Numbered from the stretch's first letter, positions 7,272 through 14,288 are shown. The stretch is 16,448 nucleotides of DNA from an uncultured bacterium (GCA_948467735.1 CAOKFN010000065.1:1-16448), one strand, 5' to 3'. Notes: a model not told the origin generated them from the sequence alone. Program-made: numbers and translations.

Positions 7272-8180
7272 ATGGCGGGAAAGAAATCCAATCACAGCGG
7301 GGCGAAGGGCTGGCTGTACCTTGTGCCTGCGCTTCTGTTTCTGGGAGCCTTTATGATATATCCGCTCTTTGACGTGTTTGTATATTCCTTTGAGGAAGGG
7401 TATCATTCCGCCTCTCAGACTTACTTCGGCATCGGACTGTACAATTATTCTTATGTGCTGCACGACCCTTATTTTCTACAGGCAGTGAAAAATACCTTAA
7501 TATTGACCGCGATTACGGTTCCGCTGTCAACGGGCGTCGCGCTGCTGATTTCCGTGGGCTTGAATTCCATTACGCCGCTTAGAAATTTATTTCAGACCAT
7601 CTATTTTCTGCCTTATGTGACCAATACCTTGGCGGTGGGTCTGGTATTTATGATTTTATTTAAGAAGACCGCTTATTCCGACGGCCTGATTAACCTGCTG
7701 ATTCACTGGTTCGGCGGCAGCTCGGTGGATTTTATCGACGGGCCTTATCCGGCGAAAATGTTTGTTCTGTGCCTTTATACCATCTGGGTGGTAATGCCTT
7801 TTAAAATCCTGATTCTGACCAGCGCTCTTGCCTCCGTCAATCAGGAGTATTATAATGCCGCCAAAGTGGACGGCACTTCCAAGCTCAGGACGTTTATGCG
7901 GATTACGCTTCCGATGATTTCTCCTATGATATTCTATCTGGTTATCACGGGATTCATTGGCGCGTTTAAGGCGTACAGCGATGTGGTCGCCCTGTTTGGC
8001 ACGGATTTGAACGCGGCGGAAATGAATACCATCGTGGGGTATGTCTATGATATGCTCTACGGGGACAGCGGCGGATATCCTTCCTATGCGTCCGCGGCGG
8101 CCATATTGCTGTTTTTCATTGTGCTCACCATCACATGCATTAATTTACTGGTCAGCCGAAAAAATGTTCATTATGTATAA
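7272..8180 (+). CDS. Carbohydrate ABC transporter permease, MalF/UgpA class
   Basis: This 302-residue inner-membrane subunit forms half of the translocation channel. Six hydrophobic segments are visible, from about 14-34 (LYLVPALLFLGAFMIYPLF) to about 270-293 near the C-terminus. The cytoplasmic EAA loop that docks on the ATPase is at 192-211 (EYYNAAKVDGTSKLRTFMRI). The frame is open far upstream, but the real start is the ATG at 7272. It lies one base after the ATPase stop codon, has AAAGGAG at 7257-7263, and gives the usual short, basic N-terminus before the first membrane segment. The 1-bp gap indicates translational coupling with the ATPase. The sugar or polyol carried cannot be read from the sequence. 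Confidence 0.94.
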   Translation: MAGKKSNHSGAKGWLYLVPALLFLGAFMIYPLFDVFVYSFEEGYHSASQTYFGIGLYNYSYVLHDPYFLQAVKNTLILTAITVPLSTGVALLISVGLNSITPLRNLFQTIYFLPYVTNTLAVGLVFMILFKKTAYSDGLINLLIHWFGGSSVDFIDGPYPAKMFVLCLYTIWVVMPFKILILTSALASVNQEYYNAAKVDGTSKLRTFMRITLPMISPMIFYLVITGFIGAFKAYSDVVALFGTDLNAAEMNTIVGYVYDMLYGDSGGYPSYASAAAILLFFIVLTITCINLLVSRKNVHYV

Positions 8181-8235
8181 GAAACCAAATACTTGGCGGC
8201 ATTGGCGGAGTTTCAAGGTGAAGAGGTCGGATGAT

Positions 8236-9111
8236 ATGGAAAAGAAAATTGATTACGGAAAAATAGAAAAGAGGGCCAAAATCCGCAAAAAGACGGCGAA
8301 TATCATTACCTATCTTCTGCTGGCTTTCTGGGCGGCGATGGTGTTGTTCCCGTTTTATTGGATGGTTCTCACTTCCCTTAAGAGTTATGGCGCGTATAAT
8401 TCGGAGTATATTCCAAAGTTTTATACGCTATCTCCCACGTTCCAGAATTATGTGGATGCGTTTACCACGGTGTCATTGGGGCGGTATCTTATCAACACGG
8501 TGATTTTTACGGCAGCGACCACGGCCCTTATGCTGGCGGTGATTACGCTGGCCGCCTTTGCCTTTGCCAGACTGGAATTTCGGGGGAAAAATATTGTGTT
8601 CGTACTTTTTCTCTCTTTGATGATGATTCCCAATGAATTGGTGATCATTACAAATTTTGTGACGATTACCGACTTGAATATGCGCAATACGTTTCAGGGG
8701 CTTATCCTGCCCTCGGTCACATCCATATTTTATATTTATCTGTTAAAGGAGAATTTTGAGCAGATACCGGGCAGCTTGTATTATGCGGCAAAGGTGGACG
8801 GGACGTCGGATTTCAAATATCTTTGGAAGGTGATGATACCCATATCCAAGCCCACGCTGGTGACGATTACCATATTAAAGGTAATCGAATGCTGGAATTC
8901 CTATGTGTGGCCGAGGCTGATTACGGATGATGAGGATTATTATCTGGTGTCAAACGGTATTCAGGAAATCCGCGAGAACGGCTTTGGACGTGAAAACATT
9001 CCCGCTATGATGGCGGCGGTGGTGGTCATCTCCGTTCCTCTGGTGGTTTTGTTTCTGATGTTCCACAGAAAGATTATGGCCGGAGTGGCGAGAGGAGGGA
9101 CAAAGGGATGA
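8236..9111 (+). CDS. Carbohydrate ABC transporter permease, MalG/UgpE class
   Basis: This 291-residue protein is the second channel subunit. After a basic N-terminus of about 22 residues come six membrane segments, beginning with TYLLLAFWAAMVLFPFYWMV at about 25-44. The EAA docking loop is at 180-200 (SLYYAAKVDGTSDFKYLWKV). The C-terminal MAGVARGGTKG tail is typical of the MalG/UgpE group. The frame extends upstream to 8041, but that part overlaps the preceding permease gene. The ATG at 8236 is preferred because of GAGG at 8223-8226 and the family length. The ribosome binding site is weaker than for its neighbours. The 55-base gap to the first permease and the 4-base overlap with the binding-protein gene keep it in the operon. 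Confidence 0.93.
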   Translation: MEKKIDYGKIEKRAKIRKKTANIITYLLLAFWAAMVLFPFYWMVLTSLKSYGAYNSEYIPKFYTLSPTFQNYVDAFTTVSLGRYLINTVIFTAATTALMLAVITLAAFAFARLEFRGKNIVFVLFLSLMMIPNELVIITNFVTITDLNMRNTFQGLILPSVTSIFYIYLLKENFEQIPGSLYYAAKVDGTSDFKYLWKVMIPISKPTLVTITILKVIECWNSYVWPRLITDDEDYYLVSNGIQEIRENGFGRENIPAMMAAVVVISVPLVVLFLMFHRKIMAGVARGGTKG

Positions 9112-10745
9112 ATTCATGGAAAAAGAGGCTGGCCAAATCGGCTGTGACGGCGCTGGCCGCGGGAAGCGCTCTGGCCCTGACAGGCTGCCATGGCTCCAGA
9201 GGCTTGAATGCTTTTGAGCTTCCGGAGGAATTTGATGGGTCCGGAGAGTATGAAATTACGTTTTGGGCCAAAAATGACACCAATAAAACACAGACGGATA
9301 TTTATGAGAAGGCAATTTCCGATTTTGAGGCATTGTATCCCAATATTACCGTGAATCTGCGGCTGTATACGGATTACGGAAGGATTTACAACGATGTGAT
9401 CACGAATATTGCCACGAATACCACCCCCAATGTCTGTATCACTTATCCGGACCATATTGCCACATATCTCACCGGGGTGAATCTCGTGGTTCCGCTGGAT
9501 GAGCTGATGGCGGATGAGAAATATGGACTTGGAGGCAGTGAGGTGAGGTTTGACGGTCCGCGGGAGGAAGAAATCATTCCGCAGTTTATGGAGGAATGTT
9601 CTTTCGGCGGTTATTATTATGCGCTTCCCTATATGCGTTCCACCGAAGCCTGCTATATCAACAAAACCTATGTGGAAGCGCTGGGGTATACTCTGCCGGA
9701 TGCGCTCACATGGGATTTTGTCTGGGAAGTGTCCGAGGCCGCAATGGCGCAGGACGGGGAGGGGAATTTTTTGGTGAACGGGCAGAAGGTGATGATTCCC
9801 TTTATTTATAAGTCCACCGACAATATGATGATTCAGATGCTTGCGCAGAAGGGAGCCGGCTATTCCACGGAGGACGGGCAGATACTGCTCTTTCAGGATA
9901 CCACAAAGGATCTGCTGATGAATATTGCCAGACATGCCGCAAGCGGCGCGTTTTCCACCTTTAAGATTTCCAGTTATCCCGCCAATTTCCTGAACGCCGG
10001 GCAGTGCATTTTCGCCATAGATTCCACGGCGGGAGCCACATGGATGGGGACGGATGCGCCTCTTTGCGATATCAGTGAGGATAAGGTGGTGAGGTTTGAG
10101 ACGGCGGTGAGGACGATTCCGCAGTTTGAGCCGGAAGACCCTAAGATGATATCCCAAGGGCCGTCCATGTGTATTTTCAACAAAGAAGATCCCCAAGAGG
10201 TGCTGGCTTCTTGGCTGTTTGCCCAGTATCTGCTGACAAATGAGGTCCAGATCAGCTATGCGGAGACGGAAGGGTATGTGCCTGTTACCTCCAAGGCTCA
10301 AAAGGACGCGGCTTATCAGGATTATCTGTCCCGGAGCGGCGAAGATAACGCCAAGTATTATGACATTAAGATGAAAGCCACAAAGCTTCTGCTGGACAAT
10401 ATAGGCAATACCTTTGTGACGCCGGTATTTAACGGCTCCGCGTCCCTTCGCGACGCCGCGGGCCAGTTGATTGAAAATACGGTGAAATCCGTCCGCAGAC
10501 ATGAGGAAGTCAACGAGGAATACATGGAAAAGCTTTACGATGACATTCGCTCCCGCTATCGTCTGGACCAGCTGGGCGGAGAGGGTAAAAGCCCGGCGTC
10601 CGGCAGAGCCGATTTGGGGAAGCTTCCGGGGATGGCCGTTGGGCTTTTGGCCGCTTTGGGAATCGCGTGGGTTTTCATTATTTTATATGGGGCGCTGCAG
10701 ATGGTTAAAAAGAAAGAAAAGCCGCCTGCTTCAAGAGAAGATTAA
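9108..10745 (+). CDS. Extracellular solute-binding lipoprotein with a C-terminal membrane segment (family 1, UgpB/MalE-like)
   Basis: This 545-residue protein captures the substrate outside the cell and delivers it to the two permeases. The signal peptide ends in a lipobox (LALTGC, lipidated Cys27). The body has the family 1 pattern: EITFWAKNDTN near 48, IYEKAISDFEALYPNITVN near 64, a GGYYYALPYMRST segment near 165, and late helices of the ASWLFAQYLLTNE type. It is unusual that residues about 508-531 (LPGMAVGLLAALGIAWVFII and onward) form a clear transmembrane helix followed by a short basic tail. The protein could thus be anchored at both ends. The start overlaps the permease stop by 4 bases (ATGA) and has AGGAGGG upstream, so translation is coupled. 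No hydrolase or regulator gene adjoins it. The substrate is unknown. Confidence 0.93.
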   Translation: MNSWKKRLAKSAVTALAAGSALALTGCHGSRGLNAFELPEEFDGSGEYEITFWAKNDTNKTQTDIYEKAISDFEALYPNITVNLRLYTDYGRIYNDVITNIATNTTPNVCITYPDHIATYLTGVNLVVPLDELMADEKYGLGGSEVRFDGPREEEIIPQFMEECSFGGYYYALPYMRSTEACYINKTYVEALGYTLPDALTWDFVWEVSEAAMAQDGEGNFLVNGQKVMIPFIYKSTDNMMIQMLAQKGAGYSTEDGQILLFQDTTKDLLMNIARHAASGAFSTFKISSYPANFLNAGQCIFAIDSTAGATWMGTDAPLCDISEDKVVRFETAVRTIPQFEPEDPKMISQGPSMCIFNKEDPQEVLASWLFAQYLLTNEVQISYAETEGYVPVTSKAQKDAAYQDYLSRSGEDNAKYYDIKMKATKLLLDNIGNTFVTPVFNGSASLRDAAGQLIENTVKSVRRHEEVNEEYMEKLYDDIRSRYRLDQLGGEGKSPASGRADLGKLPGMAVGLLAALGIAWVFIILYGALQMVKKKEKPPASRED

Positions 10746-10788
10746 CAGACGGTCCCAAAAAGAATAAAAAAGAAAAATACAAATGCTA

Positions 10789-10816
10789 TTGATTTATTTA
10801 TAAAATAATGTATAAT
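10789..10816 (+). promoter_or_regulatory. Probable sigma-A promoter of the small lipoprotein gene
   Basis: TTGATT (10789-10794) and TATAAT (10811-10816) are separated by 16 bases in a very A/T-rich stretch. The start would be near 10823, leaving a leader of about 160 bases. It sits 44 bases after the ABC operon stop. No terminator is visible between them, so read-through from the ABC operon is possible. Confidence 0.65.
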
Positions 10817-10984
10817 AATCTCGATGTTGATAGATAAACAAATTTTTAACAAAGACAGAACATGGTCTGCGCCGTGGAGCCTGTGAGTTGGCTTGGCAGG
10901 GGATGCCGTGGAACGGACGGGGATTTTCCATGGGCGGGATTCATGGCTTGTCAAGCGTGTCAAAACACGCAGGGAGGAGTAAAA

Positions 10985-11734
10985 ATGAAAAGACTTACAA
11001 CATTGTTTCTGACGCTTGCGCTGGTATTTACCTGCGTCGGCTGCGGGACGCCGAAGGAGGATTCTTCCGACGCGGACGTAAAGTCAGAAGGTGTAATGAC
11101 CTACGCGGAGTATGCGGCGGCAGAGCTGGATACGCAGGTTGTCATTGAAACCTATGTGCAGGCAAAGCAGGCATGGTGGCAGGATAAGGCCACTGTCTAT
11201 TCGCAGGATAAGGACGGAGCGTACTACTTGTATGAAATGGCATGTTCCGAGGCGGATTATGCGAAGCTGACCCCCGGAACCAAAATTAAGGTAACGGGAT
11301 ATAAATCGGAATGGTCGGGCGAGGTGGAAATCATCGACGCGACATTTGAGATTCTTGAGGGCAGCTATGTGGCGCCTGCAAAGGATGTCACCGCCCTGCT
11401 TGGAACCGACGATTTAATTAAGAGCCAGAACCAGTTTGTGACTTTTAAAGGCATGACTGTGGAAGCAGCAGGAAAAGACGCCGCCGGAAACGATTTGGCA
11501 TATCTGTACAAATGGGATAATTCCGGCAAGGAAGGCGACGATCTGTACTTTAATGTATCTCTGAACGGAAATACATATACGTTTACGGTGGAATCTTATT
11601 TGTGCGACGAGAACACGGATGTCTATAAGGCGGTGAAGGCCCTGAAGGTCGGCGATAAGGTTGATATGGAAGGATTCCTGTATTGGTATGAGGGCGTTAA
11701 TCCCCATATTACCTCCGTAAAAGTCGTGAAATAA
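10985..11734 (+). CDS. Predicted lipoprotein, 249 residues, possibly two OB-like beta domains
   Basis: A signal peptide ends at a lipobox-like CVGC (lipidated Cys20), so the protein is likely exported and membrane-anchored. The mature part has two related-looking beta-rich halves. The first (about 36-115) carries VVIETYVQAKQAWW, DGAYYLYEM and PGTKIKVTGYKSEW. The second (about 125-249) carries QFVTFKGMTVEAAG, YTFTVESYL and VGDKVDMEGFLYWYEG. The pattern of a strand, a short linker, then a G-x-K-[IV]-x-[VM]-x-G turn is what OB-fold proteins of the nucleotide- or metal-free binding type show, but this is inferred by eye. The start is chosen at 10985 because GGGAGGAG lies five bases upstream and the signal peptide begins there; the frame opens earlier at 10862. 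The protein resembles Lachnospiraceae lipoproteins of unknown function. Its own promoter suggests independence from the ABC operon. Confidence 0.87.
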   Translation: MKRLTTLFLTLALVFTCVGCGTPKEDSSDADVKSEGVMTYAEYAAAELDTQVVIETYVQAKQAWWQDKATVYSQDKDGAYYLYEMACSEADYAKLTPGTKIKVTGYKSEWSGEVEIIDATFEILEGSYVAPAKDVTALLGTDDLIKSQNQFVTFKGMTVEAAGKDAAGNDLAYLYKWDNSGKEGDDLYFNVSLNGNTYTFTVESYLCDENTDVYKAVKALKVGDKVDMEGFLYWYEGVNPHITSVKVVK

Positions 11735-11848
11735 TAAAATATGTCAAAGGCTGACAATAATCGTATACGTTGACGATGGGGAGCGGATTCGGTGCTATAG
11801 GCTCCTCCGGCGTATGCTAAAAGTAATATTATGGAAAGATTTTGTCAA

Positions 11849-11942
11849 GGGGCTGCTTCAAAATGGCAGATTTGTGCAGTATATGGTTTGGGTTTTGGGA
11901 ATCCGAACCTATTGTACATGCGCTGCATTTTGCGGCGGCTCC
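11849..11942. repeat. 94-nt imperfect stem-loop, likely a dispersed intergenic element
   Basis: Almost the whole stretch folds on itself. GGGGCTGCT (11849-11857) pairs with GGCGGCTCC (11934-11942), allowing G-T pairs. CAAAATG (11859-11865) pairs with CATTTTG (11926-11932), CAG with CTG, GTGCA (11874-11878) with TGTAC (11913-11917), ATA with TAT, and GGTTTGG (11885-11891) with CCGAACC (11903-11909) around an 11-base loop. TTTTATTCCCGCGAG follows directly. It lies 115 bases after a stop codon and codes for nothing convincing. I recall similar intergenic stretches from other Lachnospiraceae, which suggests a MITE/REP-like repeat or a structured RNA. That memory is not a search result. Confidence 0.65.
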
Positions 11943-11944
11943 GT

Positions 11945-11958
11945 TTTATTCCCGCGAG
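11945..11958 (+). repeat. Copy 1 of a 14-base motif, TTTATTCCCGCGAG
   Basis: The same 14 bases occur again at 14258-14271, also between genes and also next to hairpin-forming sequence. The copies diverge beyond the 14 bases. The motif may be the edge of a dispersed repeat family. Confidence 0.5.
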
Positions 11959-12012
11959 CAATGAGCCAAGTCAAATTTGAAAAGAAGCTTCAGATATCCT
12001 GCGCGTCTCCGA

Positions 12013-12834
12013 TTAAGAGGTAGGCTTTCTAAGGGGGCATTCCGACATGCTGATTTTGTTTTTCAGGACAGTCAGGCCGCAGTCGTCCAGATAATCCTGC
12101 AGAATGGGAAGGGATTGGGAGGATGTGGGCCCGATAATAATTTCACCCACCAAGTCGGAGAGATGGAGGCCTAATTTGCCGCACATTCTGTTTAAATCCA
12201 GCGGATAATATTTTTTTATCCGTTCTGCCGTCACATGATATTTGGGTTCCACTGTGAATTGATTGGAAATAAAGGGGGAAACCACCAGCCGGAATTCCAT
12301 CTCGCTTGCAAAGGAAGGATGCTTAAAGGCCGCGGACTGTACCCAAGCTTCGCTCATAAGACCTTGCAGCCGGGGCATATTTTCCGAGAAATCCGAGGAT
12401 TCTCTTATCAGCTGATAAAATTCCTTCACCAGCCTATGTTCACGCATGTCCTTTTGATAATAAACCTGCTGTAAGGAAATGACGCCGCCCATCATTTTCT
12501 GCATTAAATTTTCATGAAACGCGATACATACGCCCTGTCCGGAATGTCCGTAACGATCCCATTGGGCCGCATCGTCCCTGTATTTTGAAAAGCAGGCCGC
12601 GTAAGCGGAGTAGTGGAATTCCTCCTCCAATTCCTGTTGAAAATAAAATTCCATATTCTGTGCTTTTTCTTCTTCCCCGTCCTGATATAATTTTTCAACC
12701 ACGGCTTTACAGATACCGTTCATAAATAACCGCATTTCCGAAGCGTCGTTCATGTTCAGAATATTGTTCAGCCTTAGCTCCGCGCAGTGAATGATTCCGT
12801 CAAAGGCGTTAAAGTCAGTATAATGGTACAGCAT
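12013..12834 (-). CDS. DUF2971 family protein
   Basis: This 273-residue cytoplasmic protein shows the hallmarks of DUF2971. LYHYTDFNAF is at 2-11, LRLNNILNMNDASE at 20-33, ACFSKYRDDAAQWDRYGHSG at 80-99 with GVCIAF at 101-106, an FASEMEFRLV segment at 175-184, and EIIIGPT at 231-237. The biochemical role of the family is unknown to me. The Tyr-His-Tyr-Thr start, the CFS segment and the ExExR segment loosely recall the ordered motifs of ADP-ribosyltransferase folds, which is speculation. The frame opens 23 codons earlier, but the ATG at 12834 is preferred: GGAGG lies at 12841-12845, six bases upstream, and the conserved region starts at residue 2. A near-consensus promoter overlaps the longer frame. 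It diverges from an ADP-ribosylglycohydrolase gene. Confidence 0.88.
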   Translation of the reverse strand: MLYHYTDFNAFDGIIHCAELRLNNILNMNDASEMRLFMNGICKAVVEKLYQDGEEEKAQNMEFYFQQELEEEFHYSAYAACFSKYRDDAAQWDRYGHSGQGVCIAFHENLMQKMMGGVISLQQVYYQKDMREHRLVKEFYQLIRESSDFSENMPRLQGLMSEAWVQSAAFKHPSFASEMEFRLVVSPFISNQFTVEPKYHVTAERIKKYYPLDLNRMCGKLGLHLSDLVGEIIIGPTSSQSLPILQDYLDDCGLTVLKNKISMSECPLRKPTS

Positions 12835-12874
12835 TGTTTTCCTCCGGATTTTGCAGAATGTAATGTGTGATGTT

Positions 12875-12903
12875 ATTATATACTGTTTTAAATTATCATG
12901 CAA
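12875..12903 (-). promoter_or_regulatory. Sigma-A promoter of the DUF2971 gene
   Basis: On the minus strand, TTGCAT (12898-12903) and TATAAT (12875-12880) are 17 bases apart. The leader to the ATG at 12834 is about 35 bases and contains GGAGG. This placement also rules out the upstream ATG at 12903 as the usual start. Confidence 0.82.
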
Positions 12904-12921
12904 TTAGTAATCTAGATAAAA

Positions 12922-12951
12922 CTCATTGACTAATGAGACAAGCTTCTCATT
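12922..12951. promoter_or_regulatory. Triple palindrome between divergent promoters, possible operator
   Basis: CTCATT (12922-12927), AATGAGA (12932-12938) and TCTCATT (12945-12951) are arranged so that the middle arm can pair with either neighbour. Another AATGAGA lies at 13022-13028. The cluster sits between the minus-strand -35 box (12898-12903) and the plus-strand candidate -35 box (12967-12972), a natural place for a regulator that controls both genes. Confidence 0.45.
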
Positions 12952-12966
12952 TTTATAAATTGTTCC

Positions 12967-12995
12967 TTGAATCCCTTAATTATTCATGATAAAAT
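12967..12995 (+). promoter_or_regulatory. Probable promoter of the ADP-ribosylglycohydrolase gene
   Basis: TTGAAT (12967-12972) and TAAAAT (12990-12995) are 17 bases apart. The leader would be about 88 bases and is A-rich. The match is fair rather than strong. Confidence 0.5.
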
Positions 12996-13089
12996 CAAGA
13001 TAAAAATGTGTAGAAAATACCAATGAGATACAGCAAAATTTAACATAGAAAAATGCAGAACCAAACAAATAGAAAAATGATAATCAAAT

Positions 13090-14040
13090 ATGGAAGGGGC
13101 GTTTAAGAAGCGGATGAAGGATAAAACTGCGGGCGGATTATATGGGATGTTGATAGGAGATGCGCTTGGGGTGCCTTATGAATTTCACAAGGCCGATGAG
13201 CTTCCTCCATATGAGGACATAGAAATGACGCCTCCGGCGGGATTTAAGAAAGCCCACAATGCAGCGGCAGGGACATGGTCCGACGACGGCGCTCAGGCGC
13301 TTTGCCTGCTGGACAGTCTTTTGTCCTGCGGCGGGTTTCGTCTGAAGGATTTTGCGGACAGGGTGCTGGCTTGGTATGAAGAGGGCTTATGGGCCATAGA
13401 CGGTGTGGTGTTTGACGTGGGGGTACAGACAAGCGAAGCGCTCTGGGCTTATCGAACAGGCACGCCGCCTGAAAAGTGCGGCTTTGTGCGGCCGGAGGGC
13501 AAGGGAAACGGCGCGTTGATGCGGGTGCTGCCTCTGGTGCTTTTCAATAGAGGAACAAATCGGGAGCTGGTCATGGACGCCCACAGCCAATGTCTGATTA
13601 CCCATGGTCATCCCTGCAATCAGGTCTGCTGCGCATTGTACTGCCTTACGGGCAGGTATCTGCTGGAGGGAGCTGATTTTGGGGCTGCCGTAAAAAGGGC
13701 GGTTACGGAGCTTAGAAAAATTTACGGCGATAGCCCAATGTATGCTCAGGAGCTGGAATGGAGCATACATCCGGAGGAAGTTTGGGAGGGCGGAGGCTCC
13801 GGATATGTGGTGGACTGCCTGCGCAGTGCGTTTATGATTATGGAGCGGGCGGCGGATTATGAGGACGCCGTAAGGCGGGCGGTCCTGCTGGGAGATGATA
13901 CGGACACGACGGCATGCGTCACAGGAGGATTGGCCGGAATTGCATTTGGCTTTCAGAATATTCCAAAACGGTGGTATGATACGTTGAAGGGAAAGGAGGG
14001 AGTGGAGGGCCTGCTTCATAAGCTCTGTGAAGCGGAATGA
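13090..14040 (+). CDS. ADP-ribosylglycohydrolase family protein (DraG/ARH fold)
   Basis: This 316-residue enzyme would hydrolyse the bond between ADP-ribose and a protein, nucleic acid or small molecule, using two divalent metal ions. The metal-site motifs are present: IGDALGVPYEF at 22-32, TWSDDGA at 62-68, a GNGALMRVLPL segment in the middle, THGHP, and LGDDTDTTACVTGGLAG at about 267-283 with the conserved Asp-Thr-Asp-Thr. Length and motif order match single-domain bacterial members. The ATG at 13090 lacks a clear ribosome binding site. An in-frame ATG at 13114 (residue 9) has GGAAGGGG 14 bases upstream, which is also imperfect, so translation may be weak or the start uncertain. The gene diverges from a DUF2971 gene. 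The target of the enzyme cannot be told from sequence. Confidence 0.93.
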   Translation: MEGAFKKRMKDKTAGGLYGMLIGDALGVPYEFHKADELPPYEDIEMTPPAGFKKAHNAAAGTWSDDGAQALCLLDSLLSCGGFRLKDFADRVLAWYEEGLWAIDGVVFDVGVQTSEALWAYRTGTPPEKCGFVRPEGKGNGALMRVLPLVLFNRGTNRELVMDAHSQCLITHGHPCNQVCCALYCLTGRYLLEGADFGAAVKRAVTELRKIYGDSPMYAQELEWSIHPEEVWEGGGSGYVVDCLRSAFMIMERAADYEDAVRRAVLLGDDTDTTACVTGGLAGIAFGFQNIPKRWYDTLKGKEGVEGLLHKLCEAE

Positions 14041-14100
14041 TATAGTAAGAATTGTAACTCCGTTAATTAAATAACTTTATTATTAGTGAAAAGCTCAGGA

Positions 14101-14240
14101 ACAGGCCTGTGTCCTCTGTTTCATCTGAAAGAAACAGTCTGTCATTCATGCCTGCGCCCGAGCTGTTTTTGTGACGAAGTCACAGCTTCTTCTACATTGC
14201 GTATCGTGCTGTCACGGCTGTAGAGAACACTGTGACAAAG
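14101..14240. other. Hairpin-rich intergenic stretch, candidate structured RNA
   Basis: The stretch between the hydrolase stop and the small membrane gene holds a perfect 10-base palindrome, ACAGGCCTGT (14101-14110). It also holds a stem CTGTTTC/GAAACAG (14116-14122 with 14131-14137), a tight hairpin TGTGAC-GAA-GTCACA (14170-14184), and a stem TGTCAC/GTGACA (14210-14215 with 14232-14237) that extends through TGC/GCA. The half-site TGTGAC or its complement occurs four times. I recognise no named RNA family. No promoter or T tract is clear, so direction is undetermined. Confidence 0.4.
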
Positions 14241-14257
14241 CATAGAGTTTGAAAAGC

Positions 14258-14271
14258 TTTATTCCCGCGAG
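14258..14271 (+). repeat. Copy 2 of the 14-base motif TTTATTCCCGCGAG
   Basis: Identical to 11945-11958. This copy lies just beyond the hairpin cluster at 14101-14240 and 18 bases before the stop codon of the minus-strand small gene. Confidence 0.5.
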
Positions 14272-14288
14272 GTATTTGATTTTATGGT

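Noticed and set aside
9114..10502. Long open frame (462 codons) on the minus strand opposite the binding-protein gene
   Set aside because: The plus strand encodes a full binding lipoprotein here. The minus frame has no family motifs and a composition typical of an antisense shadow.
11775..11805. Inverted repeat GGAGC/GCTCC as a terminator for the small lipoprotein gene
   Set aside because: Only five pairs with a 16-base loop and no T tract. The downstream 94-nt hairpin is a better candidate.
11814..12023. 69-codon plus-strand frame over the large stem-loop
   Set aside because: The frame lies across the hairpin and has no ribosome binding site. The translation resembles spurious proteins predicted on a dispersed repeat.
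13387..14019. Minus-strand frame of 210 codons
   Set aside because: It lies wholly within the ADP-ribosylglycohydrolase gene and shows no protein motif.
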